From assembly GCA_964397565.1 (NCBI GenBank), contig CAYNJC010000003.1, positions 1-64,000 on the forward strand: 64,000 nt of DNA, given 5' to 3'. The notes under the pieces are model-generated. The model did not search any database, had not been told where the DNA came from, and saw nothing but the letters and a program-made list of their open reading frames with translations. Position numbers and translations under genes: made by a program. Shown here piece after piece: positions 50,749-58,704 of the stretch (positions are counted from its first letter, which is position 1; every line of letters begins with the position of its first letter). This stretch comes from JAPLST01 sp964397565 (GTDB lineage Bacteria > Auribacterota > UBA3054 > JAPLST01).

Positions 50749-51599
50749 GGCATCCTCCGCAGCCGCATAGAGGCCCAGAACCCGACGTTGCCTATCAGCA
50801 CGGCCGCAATGATGAAGCACATGCCGAACGCAAAGGCCATCATCACCTTGCTCCCCATCCCGCGCATGCCGGTGAGCGACTCGTACTCATACGCGCCGCG
50901 ATTGCCCGCGAGTAGGCCGCACAACTGGTCGCTGTCGACAAACACGTAGAAGTACGGCCCCATGATCGACGCACAGCCGAAGGCGATCGGCAGGCCGAAC
51001 TGGCCCTTGCCGAAACTGATCCATTCCTGCCACGGACAATAGTTGATCGCCATCACCATGTGGATGTCCTTCGCCGTCCTCACCGACTGCATCAGCGGCA
51101 AGCTGGCGACCGCAGTGCCGTCGACATCAATGGGCCGCGTGGCGTGGATGTTCTCGCAGAACGACTGGATCAGCACGCCCATGTTGCCCGCCGGCGGCTG
51201 AATGAACCCGAGGTTCACCCAGTCCGTGCCGTAGACATAGCCGTTCGTCTGCGCGATAGGCTTGATCACATCGTTGGCGAACGTGGGGGCGTAGAGGCTG
51301 GTCGAGAACACGACAAACTTGATTTTCCGCCGGCACAGGTCGTTCACGAAGCATTCAAGTTGGGACATGCACTCCGGCTTCGCGCCGAGATCCCAGGACG
51401 AGTCTATCAGGATCACCTTGTCCGCCGGACACGACCCGGCCGTGTCATACAACCCCTGCGGCCCGCACGACGAGACGTTAGTCGACATCGGCAGGGTCAC
51501 CACCAGCGGAATGATCAGCACCACGGTGATCGCCAAGTACAACCACCGCGGATTGAGGTGGTACAGCATCGAGAGCAGCCTGAGCATGGTCGTGGTCAT
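50745..51599 (-). CDS. Operon gene 4: bitopic membrane protein with central domain
   Basis: 284 aa. One TM helix at about 18-37 (RWLYLAITVVLIIPLVVTL) and one near the C-terminus (MMAFAFGMCFIIAAVLIGNV) bracket a domain of about 200 residues. Its alternating beta/alpha pattern (KVILIDSSWD, KFVVFSTSLYAPTF, FYVFVDSDQLCG) is reminiscent of the DUF6754-like domain encoded by gene 2 of this operon, though I cannot show homology. The start is 2 bp after the upstream stop and the end overlaps the next gene by ATGA. Confidence 0.7.
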   Translation of the reverse strand: MTTTMLRLLSMLYHLNPRWLYLAITVVLIIPLVVTLPMSTNVSSCGPQGLYDTAGSCPADKVILIDSSWDLGAKPECMSQLECFVNDLCRRKIKFVVFSTSLYAPTFANDVIKPIAQTNGYVYGTDWVNLGFIQPPAGNMGVLIQSFCENIHATRPIDVDGTAVASLPLMQSVRTAKDIHMVMAINYCPWQEWISFGKGQFGLPIAFGCASIMGPYFYVFVDSDQLCGLLAGNRGAYEYESLTGMRGMGSKVMMAFAFGMCFIIAAVLIGNVGFWASMRLRRMP

Positions 51600-51601
51600 G
51601 G

Positions 51602-52285
51602 TCAGTCTCCACTCTTGCCAAGGCTAAGCCAGTTGCGCATCGCCGCGGCGAACGCGCCGCCGCACGCGCCGAACAGGACGGCCTTCTGGACGGCCGTGTT
51701 CGGACAGCCGAGGATCCATTGGGTCACGGTGCCAAACTGCAACTGGGCGGGAAGAAACTGGTTCAAGTAGTCGCCCGCGGGCGTCAGACCGAGCATCACG
51801 ATGGAGGCCGACACCATCATCAGGCCCGACTCGAGCGTGTTGAGCAGAAATGCCCGGTGCGCCGCCGACACCAGGTAGAACGATATCAGGCCCATGCTGG
51901 TGATGTAAAACGACAGGCTTACGCCGTAGAAGAGCGCGTCGTAGACCACCTTCATCGTGGTCTGGAATGCGCCCACGGGCGTGTCGGTGGTGAACATCGT
52001 GGCCACCAGGGCTGTCACCAGGGCCACCAGATACACCACGCTCTCGCCCCAGCCCTTGCGCTGCCGCGCCACCTGCATGAACTCGCCGCGCGTCAGGTTG
52101 ATCGGGCCGAGTAGAAAGCCCATCGCGCCGAGCACCATCAGGAAGTTATTGACCTCGGTGAAGCAGCGGGTAAAAGGATTCTTGAATCCGCCCAGCCAGC
52201 CTGGCATCTGCTCGGGCAGCATGAATTCGAGCAGGAAGTAGAGGCCTGCGCCGAAGGTGATGAACCTGACGATGTTCTTCTTCAT
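51602..52285 (-). CDS. Operon gene 3: polytopic membrane protein of unknown function
   Basis: 227 aa with about six TM helices (IVRFITFGAGLYFLLEF, FLMVLGAMGFLLGPI, VVYLVALVTALVATMF, LFYGVSLSFYITSMGLISFYLV, LMMVSASIVMLGL and a C-terminal Gly/Ala helix). No motif recognised. It lies 33 bp after the DUF6754-like gene, the widest gap in the operon. Confidence 0.7.
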   Translation of the reverse strand: MKKNIVRFITFGAGLYFLLEFMLPEQMPGWLGGFKNPFTRCFTEVNNFLMVLGAMGFLLGPINLTRGEFMQVARQRKGWGESVVYLVALVTALVATMFTTDTPVGAFQTTMKVVYDALFYGVSLSFYITSMGLISFYLVSAAHRAFLLNTLESGLMMVSASIVMLGLTPAGDYLNQFLPAQLQFGTVTQWILGCPNTAVQKAVLFGACGGAFAAAMRNWLSLGKSGD

Positions 52286-52318
52286 CTAAGCTTGTTTCCC
52301 GTGGTCCGGCGCATCGGC

Positions 52319-53155
52319 CTACCTGTAGCGCTTCAGCAGGGTTGCAAGACAATGATGGTTCGAAGGCGCCACCGTCGCGCTGCCCGCCGGCGCGTCGGGG
52401 TCCCTGATTTCCGGGCAGGGGCTCACCACCATCCACAGCAGCCCGGCAAGGATGATGCTGACAAACACGGCCTTGATCAAGTCCTGGCTCAACAGGCTGT
52501 TGCGCATGCGCGGGTCGGGGCTGACGAACGCGCCGGCCGCAAAGAATTCCTCACCAATAATGGTGTGGTCGCAGGTACAGACGAAGAACGGCACTTGGAA
52601 TAGCGAGGGATCGCCAGCGATCTGAAGAATGCCCAGCCGGGCGCCCGGCTCGGTCAGCAGCAGCGCCGTGAAGCTGAAGCCACCGAAGAAGATGACGCAG
52701 CCCGGCCGCTCCTCCTCGACAAACCGCGACACGCCCGCGGCAAACACAACACCATCGCTCGAAAGGAAGCGCACTTGCTCGGTGCCATTGAACAGCTCGG
52801 GCGCGCCCTCGGACATGTACGCCTGCCGCACCGTCGCCTCGGCCAGTGGATACACCTCGGGCACGGACATCAGGACGACAAGCCGCGTGCGCATCCGGGC
52901 CGCCAGCCGGCCCACATGGGACAGCACGGCCATGCCCGTGTGCGTGATGATGTCCTGGATGCCCGTCTCGCCGACAATGAACAGAATCGGCTTGCCCATT
53001 TCAGTCGCGCAGCCCACGGCCTCCTCCATCGCCGCCACGCCGGAGATCTGGCGGATGTACGACAGCTTCCCCTTTTTCGCGCGCCAGTAGCAGAAAAGCA
53101 CGGACGCCATCAGCGTCAGCATCAGCAGCGTGATAAACCAATCGGCATGGCTCAT
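52319..53155 (-). CDS. Operon gene 2: DUF6754-like membrane protein
   Basis: 278 aa from ATG 53155, overlapping the upstream stop as ATGA. An N-terminal TM helix (WFITLLMLTLMASVLFCYW) precedes a cytoplasmic-looking domain (GVAAMEEAVGCATEMGKPILFIVG, then GILQIAGDPSLFQVPFFVC and CDHTIIGEEFFAAGAF). A second TM helix (AVFVSIILAGLLWMVV) follows. The QIAG...PFFV..CD...IGEE block matches my memory of DUF6754, a family of unknown function. It is part of the MutL operon. Confidence 0.72.
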   Translation of the reverse strand: MSHADWFITLLMLTLMASVLFCYWRAKKGKLSYIRQISGVAAMEEAVGCATEMGKPILFIVGETGIQDIITHTGMAVLSHVGRLAARMRTRLVVLMSVPEVYPLAEATVRQAYMSEGAPELFNGTEQVRFLSSDGVVFAAGVSRFVEEERPGCVIFFGGFSFTALLLTEPGARLGILQIAGDPSLFQVPFFVCTCDHTIIGEEFFAAGAFVSPDPRMRNSLLSQDLIKAVFVSIILAGLLWMVVSPCPEIRDPDAPAGSATVAPSNHHCLATLLKRYR

Positions 53156-53427
53156 GCCGGCACATCCGTGTGAGGCGTGTCGCCGGTGCGGCCGGCAAGG
53201 CGGTCGAGCAGTTTGTCCAAGAGGGCGGGATCGCGCAGCGCCTCGATCTTCTCGTAGTAGTCCGGGCCGAAAAACGGGGCGACAAACGCGCCGCACAGGA
53301 CGGCGGCCGACCAAGCCAGCGGCATCAGTGGCCGGTGCATCTCAAGAAACAGCGTCGCGGGCGTCTCGAGCCGCTTGTCCTTGATCCACCGAATGAGCGT
53401 GTCAGCGTGCGATGGCACCGTCCGCAC
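53152..53427 (-). CDS. Operon gene 1: small single-pass membrane protein
   Basis: 91 aa, GTG start at 53427. One hydrophobic segment (MPLAWSAAVLCGAFVAPFFG) follows a basic N-terminus and precedes an acidic/helical tail (YYEKIEALRDPALLDKLLDRL). Overlaps the DUF6754-like gene by ATGA. Its conserved-looking tail and tight coupling argue for a real gene, but the start is uncertain. Confidence 0.55.
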   Translation of the reverse strand: MRTVPSHADTLIRWIKDKRLETPATLFLEMHRPLMPLAWSAAVLCGAFVAPFFGPDYYEKIEALRDPALLDKLLDRLAGRTGDTPHTDVPA

Positions 53428-53546
53428 AGGCCATGTCGCGCGAGTTGCTGTTCGCTATGTTCATCATCGTTGCCAATCCACTGCGTTGCCGTTGTCCGGC
53501 GGATTATACCCTTTTCAACCCGGCATGTCAACGTGCGGCGCCAGTA

Positions 53547-53716
53547 TTACTAATGAATGCGCTTACTAGGTGTCATGCCCATTGTGGCCGCGGGCGCCTG
53601 CTTGGAGTCCCGTCCCGCCAGCGGCGTGGAGCGCGGATGACCGCGGCTGCAGAAGCCGCCCTCGCCGCGGGCGGCTACAAGGACACTGCAAAGTAGAAAG
53701 CGCTCTCATTAGTAGC
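53547..53716 (-). repeat. MITE-like element, copy 3
   Basis: Bounded by TACTAATGAATGCGC on the left and GCGCTCTCATTAGTA on the right. The interior is the reverse complement of the first two copies (GGCTGCAGAAGCCGCCCTC, CGGGCGGCTACAAGGACAC). Confidence 0.8.
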
Positions 53717-53781
53717 AAGCATGGCGGACGAGATGGCCGGCGCATCACAGCAGGCATGCCACGCACAAAAAGCGCGCAGAA

Positions 53782-53790
53782 TGCTATACT
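53782..53790 (+). promoter_or_regulatory. Extended -10 of lpxB, possibly leaderless
   Basis: TGCTATACT followed by AGGGCG and the ATG at 53797. The start point 7 nt after the -10 would coincide with the ATG. The string TATACTAGGGC also occurs in the promoter at 60692. Confidence 0.5.
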
Positions 53791-53796
53791 AGGGCG

Positions 53797-55017
53797 ATGA
53801 AACGAATCCTGTTTGTCGCGGGCGAGCCCTCGGGCGATCAAAATGGCGCGTATGTGGTGCGTGCGCTCAAAGCACGCCTGCCCGATCTCGAAGCGTATGG
53901 TGTCGGCGGGCACGACATGCACGCCGCCGGCCTGCGCTTGATTCACAACATCACCGAATTGTCGGTGATCGGCGCGATTGAACCGATCCGGCATTTCCCG
54001 CGCCTCAAGCGCGTCTTCGACGACTTGCTCCGGCACGTGCGTGAGGAGCAGCCCGATGCGGTCGTGTTGATTGATTATCCGGGCTTCAACCTGCGGCTGG
54101 CCAAGCGCATCCGGCGCGCCCATCCGGCACTGCCGGTCATTTATTTTATTAGTCCGCAAATTTGGGCCTGGGGCCATCGCCGCATTCATATGATCCGGCG
54201 CGTAGTGGACTTGATGCTGGTGCTGTTCCCGTTCGAAGTCGAGGTGTATGACAAGGGCGGGCGCTGGGCCGAGCGCGACGGCCGGCTGTCCATCACGGAA
54301 CATCACTTTCGTCAGCCATCGCGGATGCAGACCCGCTTTGTCGGCCACCCGCTGGTGGATCGCCTCGAACACTTCACGCCCGATCCCGCCTTCTGCACGC
54401 GCTGGACGATTCCGCGCCATCGTCGGCTGATTGCGATTCTGCCCGGCAGTCGCGATAATGAAATCACCACCATTTTCCCGGTCATGCTGCGCGCCGCCGA
54501 ACGCCTGCGGCGCGACACGGCGGAGGTCTTTTTCATTATCTCCCGCGCCCGCGAGGCGCTGGCACCCTTGATGGCGCGCGTCATCGCCGATGCCGGCATT
54601 GCCGAATTTGATCAGCATTATCTGGTCGTGCCGCAAGCACTGCATGATATTGTAACCGTCAGCGACCTGGTCATCGCCAAGTCGGGCACCTCGGCATTCG
54701 AGGCCGCCTTGCTGTTGAAGCCGGTCCTGGTGCTGTATCGCATTCACTGGATCGGCGCCCTGCTGTTGCGCTGGCTGGCACGCATTCCGTATGTGAATTT
54801 GGCAAACATCATTGCCGGGCGCCGCATTGTGCCGGAATTCTTGCAGGAGAACATGCAGCCCAAGGCAATCGCCACCTGCGCGCAGCGCATACTCGAAGAC
54901 ACGACCATATACAACGAGACGGTGGACAATCTGCGCCGGGTGCGCGAATCACTCGGGCATGTGAATCCGGGCGCGCGCGCCGCCGCGGAGATCTGCGAAT
55001 TCCTGCACTGGACATGA
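53797..55017 (+). CDS. lpxB: Lipid-A-disaccharide synthase
   Basis: 406 aa. It joins UDP-2,3-diacylglucosamine and lipid X to form the lipid A disaccharide at the inner membrane (GT19). Motifs are ILFVAGEPSGDQNGA, YGVGGHDM, VIGAIEPI, IDYPGFNLRLAKR, YFISPQIWAWG, FVGHPLVDR and ILPGSRDNEI. It implies a lipopolysaccharide outer membrane. It is the first gene of a six-gene plus-strand operon, and its stop overlaps the pdxA start. Confidence 0.94.
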   Translation: MKRILFVAGEPSGDQNGAYVVRALKARLPDLEAYGVGGHDMHAAGLRLIHNITELSVIGAIEPIRHFPRLKRVFDDLLRHVREEQPDAVVLIDYPGFNLRLAKRIRRAHPALPVIYFISPQIWAWGHRRIHMIRRVVDLMLVLFPFEVEVYDKGGRWAERDGRLSITEHHFRQPSRMQTRFVGHPLVDRLEHFTPDPAFCTRWTIPRHRRLIAILPGSRDNEITTIFPVMLRAAERLRRDTAEVFFIISRAREALAPLMARVIADAGIAEFDQHYLVVPQALHDIVTVSDLVIAKSGTSAFEAALLLKPVLVLYRIHWIGALLLRWLARIPYVNLANIIAGRRIVPEFLQENMQPKAIATCAQRILEDTTIYNETVDNLRRVRESLGHVNPGARAAAEICEFLHWT

Positions 55018-55964
55018 GCACGGCCATGGTCATCACGCCGGGCGATGCCGCCGGGATCGGTCCGGAAGTGGCGCTCAAGGCTGCGGCGCTGTGTGGCGCG
55101 CGCCATCCTTTGCAGTTGCTGGGGCCGGCGTGGTTGTGGGAGCATGCGGCGCGTACGCTCGGTCTACCGCTGGCGGCGCCGGTGTGCACGCCGCCCGCCT
55201 TGGCAGCGCTGCCGCCGTGCGGCATTACCTACGGCGTGATGTCAGCCGAACTGGGGCGGGTCGCGCTCGAGAGTGTGCGGGTCGGCGCGCAGATGTGTCT
55301 GGCGGGCGATGCTGCCGCACTTGTCACCGCCCCGCTGACTAAAGCGGGCATCCGCGCCGCCGGGTACCAAGATGCCGGCCAGACCGATTTTCTGGCCGAA
55401 CTGACGCGGACGCCGCGCCACGCAATGATGCTGTCGAGCGGCGCCCTGCGCGTGCTGCTGGCGACGCATCATCAATCCTTACGCAGCGTGCCGGATGCGT
55501 TGACAACGGCGGCGATTCTTGAGAAAATTGAATTGGCGGACGAGCTCGGGCGCCGCATACGTCTGGCGCAGGTGCGGATTGCGGTTGCGGCCCTGAACCC
55601 GCACGCCGGCGAGCAAGGCATGTTCGGCGATGAAGAGGCGCGCATCATTGCGCCGGCAATTGCGACGGCCCGCGCCCGCGGTCTGGCGGCCTCTGGCCCC
55701 TATCCGCCCGATACCATTTTCCGGCGCGCCCTGCACGGCGATTTTGAGTTCGTCATCGCCCTGTATCACGACCAAGGCTTGATCGCCCTGAAGATGATTG
55801 GCCTGCATGACTGCGTCAACACAACCGTCGGCCTGCCGCTGGTGCGCACGGCGCCAGGGCATGGCACGGCCTATGACCTTGCCGGCCGCGGCGTGGCGGA
55901 TGCGGGCGCAATGGTTGCGGCCATCGCCATGGCCGCCCAATTGACGAATCGCACACACACATAA
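55014..55964 (+). CDS. pdxA: 4-hydroxythreonine-4-phosphate dehydrogenase
   Basis: 316 aa. NAD-dependent oxidation and decarboxylation of 4-hydroxythreonine-4-phosphate in the DXP-dependent vitamin B6 pathway. Motifs are ITPGDAAGIGPEVALKA, TAPLTKAGI, TDFLAELT, NPHAGEQGMFGDEE, ALYHDQGLIALKM and HGTAYDLAGRG with its metal-binding residues. Coupled to lpxB by ATGA; pdxA commonly sits beside envelope or rRNA-modification genes. Confidence 0.94.
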   Translation: MSTAMVITPGDAAGIGPEVALKAAALCGARHPLQLLGPAWLWEHAARTLGLPLAAPVCTPPALAALPPCGITYGVMSAELGRVALESVRVGAQMCLAGDAAALVTAPLTKAGIRAAGYQDAGQTDFLAELTRTPRHAMMLSSGALRVLLATHHQSLRSVPDALTTAAILEKIELADELGRRIRLAQVRIAVAALNPHAGEQGMFGDEEARIIAPAIATARARGLAASGPYPPDTIFRRALHGDFEFVIALYHDQGLIALKMIGLHDCVNTTVGLPLVRTAPGHGTAYDLAGRGVADAGAMVAAIAMAAQLTNRTHT

Positions 55965-55987
55965 CCAACACACGACAGGAGCATGCA

Positions 55988-56290
55988 ATGAAAGATTTAC
56001 TCGACAAAGCATTGGCCCTCGGGCTTGGCTTGGGCGTCACCGGCCGGGAGCAGGCGGACAAGCTGATGACCGCGGCGGAAAAGCAGCTTAAACTCACCAA
56101 AACGCAAAGCCGGACCTTTATCAGCACCGTCATGAAAAAAGGCGAAGCGGCGCGCAAAGACCTGGACAAGGAGCTCAACACCTTGGTCAGCTCGTTTGCC
56201 AAGAACATGCCGGTCTTGCGCAAGGAACTCGATGCCTTGAAGGCCGAAATGGCGCGCGCCAAAGCCAAGCCGAAAAAGCGTGCGAAATAG
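55988..56290 (+). CDS. Phasin-like coiled-coil protein
   Basis: 100 aa, strongly helical, with a Gly/Leu-rich N-terminus (ALALGLGLGVTGREQADKLM) and a Lys/Ala-rich C-terminal tail (AKAKPKKRAK) like PhaF/PhaI-type phasins. In PHA makers these bind storage granules, but similar small proteins occur next to ABC1/AarF kinase genes in bacteria without PHA synthase. None is in this window. GGAG precedes the ATG by 7 nt. The ABC1 kinase gene follows after 21 bp. Confidence 0.72.
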   Translation: MKDLLDKALALGLGLGVTGREQADKLMTAAEKQLKLTKTQSRTFISTVMKKGEAARKDLDKELNTLVSSFAKNMPVLRKELDALKAEMARAKAKPKKRAK

Positions 56291-56311
56291 TCCGTCCACA
56301 CGGGGTCAGAT

Positions 56312-58009
56312 ATGAAACCACCGCTCGGCGCGCTGGGGCGCACCTACCGACACATACATCGCTATCGCGAGATCATCGGCACCCTGATCAAGTACGGCTT
56401 TCAGGACGTTGTCGAGCAGCTCAATGTACGCTATTATTTCGAGCTCGGCAAGAGCGTCTTGATGATGCGGCCGGCCGAACACATTGCCGGCGTGGCGCGC
56501 GCGGCGCGGGTGCGGATGATCATCGAGGAACTCGGCACGACCTTCATTAAGTTCGGGCAAATCATGAGCACCCGTCCGGATGTGATGCCGGCCGACCTTA
56601 TTCAGGAACTGAAGAAGCTGCAGGACAGCGTGCCGCCGTTTCCGACCGCAGAGGCACTGAAATTGATCGAGCAAGAGCTGGAAGCGCCGCTCGCGACCCT
56701 CTTCAAGGAATTCGACCTGACGCCGATCGCCAGCGCCTCGATTGCGCAAGTGTACCGGGCGATTCTGCCCGACGGCACGGAAGTGGCGGTCAAAGTGCAG
56801 CGGCCCGAGATTCAGAAGACGGTGGAAGTGGACCTCGAGATCATGACCAATCTGGCGCGCCTGGCCGAGGCCCACTTGCAGGACATGGCCACGCTGCAAC
56901 CAACGGCCGTGGTCGAGGAATTCGCGCGGGTGATTGACAATGAGATGAATTTTCATGTCGAGGCACGCAACGTCGAGCGCTTCGCCGAACAATTCTCGGG
57001 CAGCACCGAGGTGCGCGCGCCGCGCGTGTTTCGCGATCATTGCACCCGCCGGATCTTAACCCTCGAATTTATCCACGGCACGAAAATTTCCGAAAATGCG
57101 GCCTTGCGCGAGCAGGGCATTGACACGACCGTCATTGCCCGGATCGGCGCCAACGCGGTCTTGCAGCAAGTATTCGAGTTCGGCTTTTTTCATGGCGATC
57201 CGCATCCTGGCAACCTGGTCGTGACCGGGCCGGCGCAAGTCTGCTTCCTCGACTTCGGCATGATGGGCCGGCTTGACCGCCGCATGCAGGAAGACTTGGC
57301 AGCGCTGCTGGTCTGCATCGTACGCCGCGACGACGAGGCCCTGACCCGCGCCGTGCTGCGCCTCGCGACGAATGCCGACGACATTGGTGACCTCGAGAAA
57401 CTGACGCGCTCCCTGGCGGATTTTGTGGACCGCCATGCCTATTTGCCGCTCGACAAACTGAACGTGGGCGAGCTGCTGCAAGACTTGCTGGACTTGCTCT
57501 TGCGCTATCGCATCAAGCTGCCGCCGGAAATTTATCTGCTGATCAAAGCGCTGGTCACGATCGAGGGCGTCGGCCGCGCGCTGGATCCCCAGTTTGTGTT
57601 CCTGCAGTACGTGGAGCCGTATGTCGTGCGGCTGGTCAAGCGCCGGCATGATCCGCGCCGCCTGCTGGCCGACGCCAATCGCACCGCCCTTGATTTTTAT
57701 CATCTGTTGCGCGACCTGCCCAACGAACTGCGTATGCTGTTGCAGTTCGTCCGCAAGGGCGAGCTCAAAGTCAATCTCGAAACCCACAGTATGGAACCCA
57801 TCCTGCGTACCTGGGATCGTGACGCGAACCGCATGTCGTTCGCCATTGTGATTGCCTCACTGCTGGTCAGTTCGGCCATCATTGTGCTCGCAAAGGTGCC
57901 GCCACTGTGGCACGACATTCCGGTGCTCGGCGTCGTCGGCTTTGGCATCTGCATGGTGATGGGCGTCTGGCTGCTGCTCGCCATCTTCACCTCCGGGCAC
58001 ATGTCGTAA
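56312..58009 (+). CDS. ABC1/AarF/UbiB family atypical kinase
   Basis: 565 aa. Signature motifs are the KxGQ motif in FIKFGQIMSTRPDVMP, ASIAQVYRA (Ala-rich nucleotide loop), VAVKVQRP (invariant Lys), NEMNFHVEARN, FFHGDPHPGNLVV and the metal-binding CFLDFGMMGR. Two TM helices lie at the C-terminus (about 510-560). The family supports ubiquinone or other isoprenoid-lipid metabolism at the membrane. No quinone genes adjoin it. Its stop overlaps the HAD gene start (TAATG). Confidence 0.92.
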   Translation: MKPPLGALGRTYRHIHRYREIIGTLIKYGFQDVVEQLNVRYYFELGKSVLMMRPAEHIAGVARAARVRMIIEELGTTFIKFGQIMSTRPDVMPADLIQELKKLQDSVPPFPTAEALKLIEQELEAPLATLFKEFDLTPIASASIAQVYRAILPDGTEVAVKVQRPEIQKTVEVDLEIMTNLARLAEAHLQDMATLQPTAVVEEFARVIDNEMNFHVEARNVERFAEQFSGSTEVRAPRVFRDHCTRRILTLEFIHGTKISENAALREQGIDTTVIARIGANAVLQQVFEFGFFHGDPHPGNLVVTGPAQVCFLDFGMMGRLDRRMQEDLAALLVCIVRRDDEALTRAVLRLATNADDIGDLEKLTRSLADFVDRHAYLPLDKLNVGELLQDLLDLLLRYRIKLPPEIYLLIKALVTIEGVGRALDPQFVFLQYVEPYVVRLVKRRHDPRRLLADANRTALDFYHLLRDLPNELRMLLQFVRKGELKVNLETHSMEPILRTWDRDANRMSFAIVIASLLVSSAIIVLAKVPPLWHDIPVLGVVGFGICMVMGVWLLLAIFTSGHMS

Positions 58010-58704
58010 TGCGCGCGCTGCGCGGGCTGATTTTTGACTTGGACGGCACCCTGATTGACTCGCGTCAGGATCTGACCAACGCGATCAATGCCCTGCGCGC
58101 CGAGTATGCGCTACCGCCGCTGTCCCTGGCAACCGTGACGAGCTTTGTCGGCAATGGCGCGCGCAATCTGGTGCGGCGGGCATTGGCCGACACACCCGTG
58201 CAGGTGGACCAGGCTCTGCCACGCTTTCAACAGCATTACGCCCAACGCTTGACCGAGTGCACCTGCTGCTATCCGGGCGTCGCGCCAACCCTGGCAGCCC
58301 TGACCGCCGCAGGCTACCCTTGCGCGGTGCTGACCAACAAGCCGGAAGCGGCCACCCGCGCGATTCTCAGCGCGCTCAACCTGGCCGCCTTTTTCACGCC
58401 GATTGTCGGCGGCGATACAACACCCTATCTGAAACCCGACCCGCACGCGTTTTTGCTGATCGCGCAACAATGGCGGCTGCCGCCGCGCACGGTGCTGGTG
58501 GTCGGCGACCATGACACCGATGTGGACGGCGCGCATAACGCCGGCATGCCGTGCGCGTTTGCGCGCTTTGGTTTTGGCACCCTGGGTGCGCAGCAACCCG
58601 AGCTGTTCCTCGAGGCCTTCAGCGATCTGCTGCGTGTGCCTGATTTGTCCGACTTGCCTGACCTGTCTGACTCGTCCGACCGGTCCGATCTGTCCAACTC
58701 ATGA
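58009..58704 (+). CDS. HAD family phosphatase (phosphoglycolate phosphatase-like)
   Basis: 231 aa from the ATG overlapping the previous stop. HAD motifs are LIFDLDGTLIDS (motif I, nucleophile Asp), VLTNKPE (II), a Lys in TPYLKPDPHAF (III) and VVGDHDTDVDGAHNAG (IV), with a small helical cap. Closest in layout to Gph; the substrate is not proven. The last 20 residues (DLSDLPDLSDSSDRSDLSN-type) are encoded by a GTCCGAC/CTGTCTGA tandem repeat that has replaced or extended the natural C-terminus. Confidence 0.85.
   Translation: MRALRGLIFDLDGTLIDSRQDLTNAINALRAEYALPPLSLATVTSFVGNGARNLVRRALADTPVQVDQALPRFQQHYAQRLTECTCCYPGVAPTLAALTAAGYPCAVLTNKPEAATRAILSALNLAAFFTPIVGGDTTPYLKPDPHAFLLIAQQWRLPPRTVLVVGDHDTDVDGAHNAGMPCAFARFGFGTLGAQQPELFLEAFSDLLRVPDLSDLPDLSDSSDRSDLSNS
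58637..58701 (+). repeat. TCCGACCTG-type repeat as coding tail
   Basis: Degenerate 9-bp units (ttgtccgac, ttgcctgac, ctgtctgac, tcgtccgac, cggtccgat), the complement class of TCGGACGGA, forming the 3' end of the HAD gene up to the overlapping start of the U32 gene. Confidence 0.65.

Larger units (their letters stand above)
53428..53796. other. Divergent intergenic region with MITE-like repeat
   Basis: No gene seen. It separates the MutL operon from lpxB and contains the third MITE-like copy (53547-53716) and the lpxB -10. No strong promoter for the MutL operon was identified here. Confidence 0.5.

Noticed and set aside
53566..54747. 393-codon minus-strand frame across the MITE-like repeat and lpxB
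   Set aside because: Runs through a repeat and opposite lpxB, which has all family motifs.
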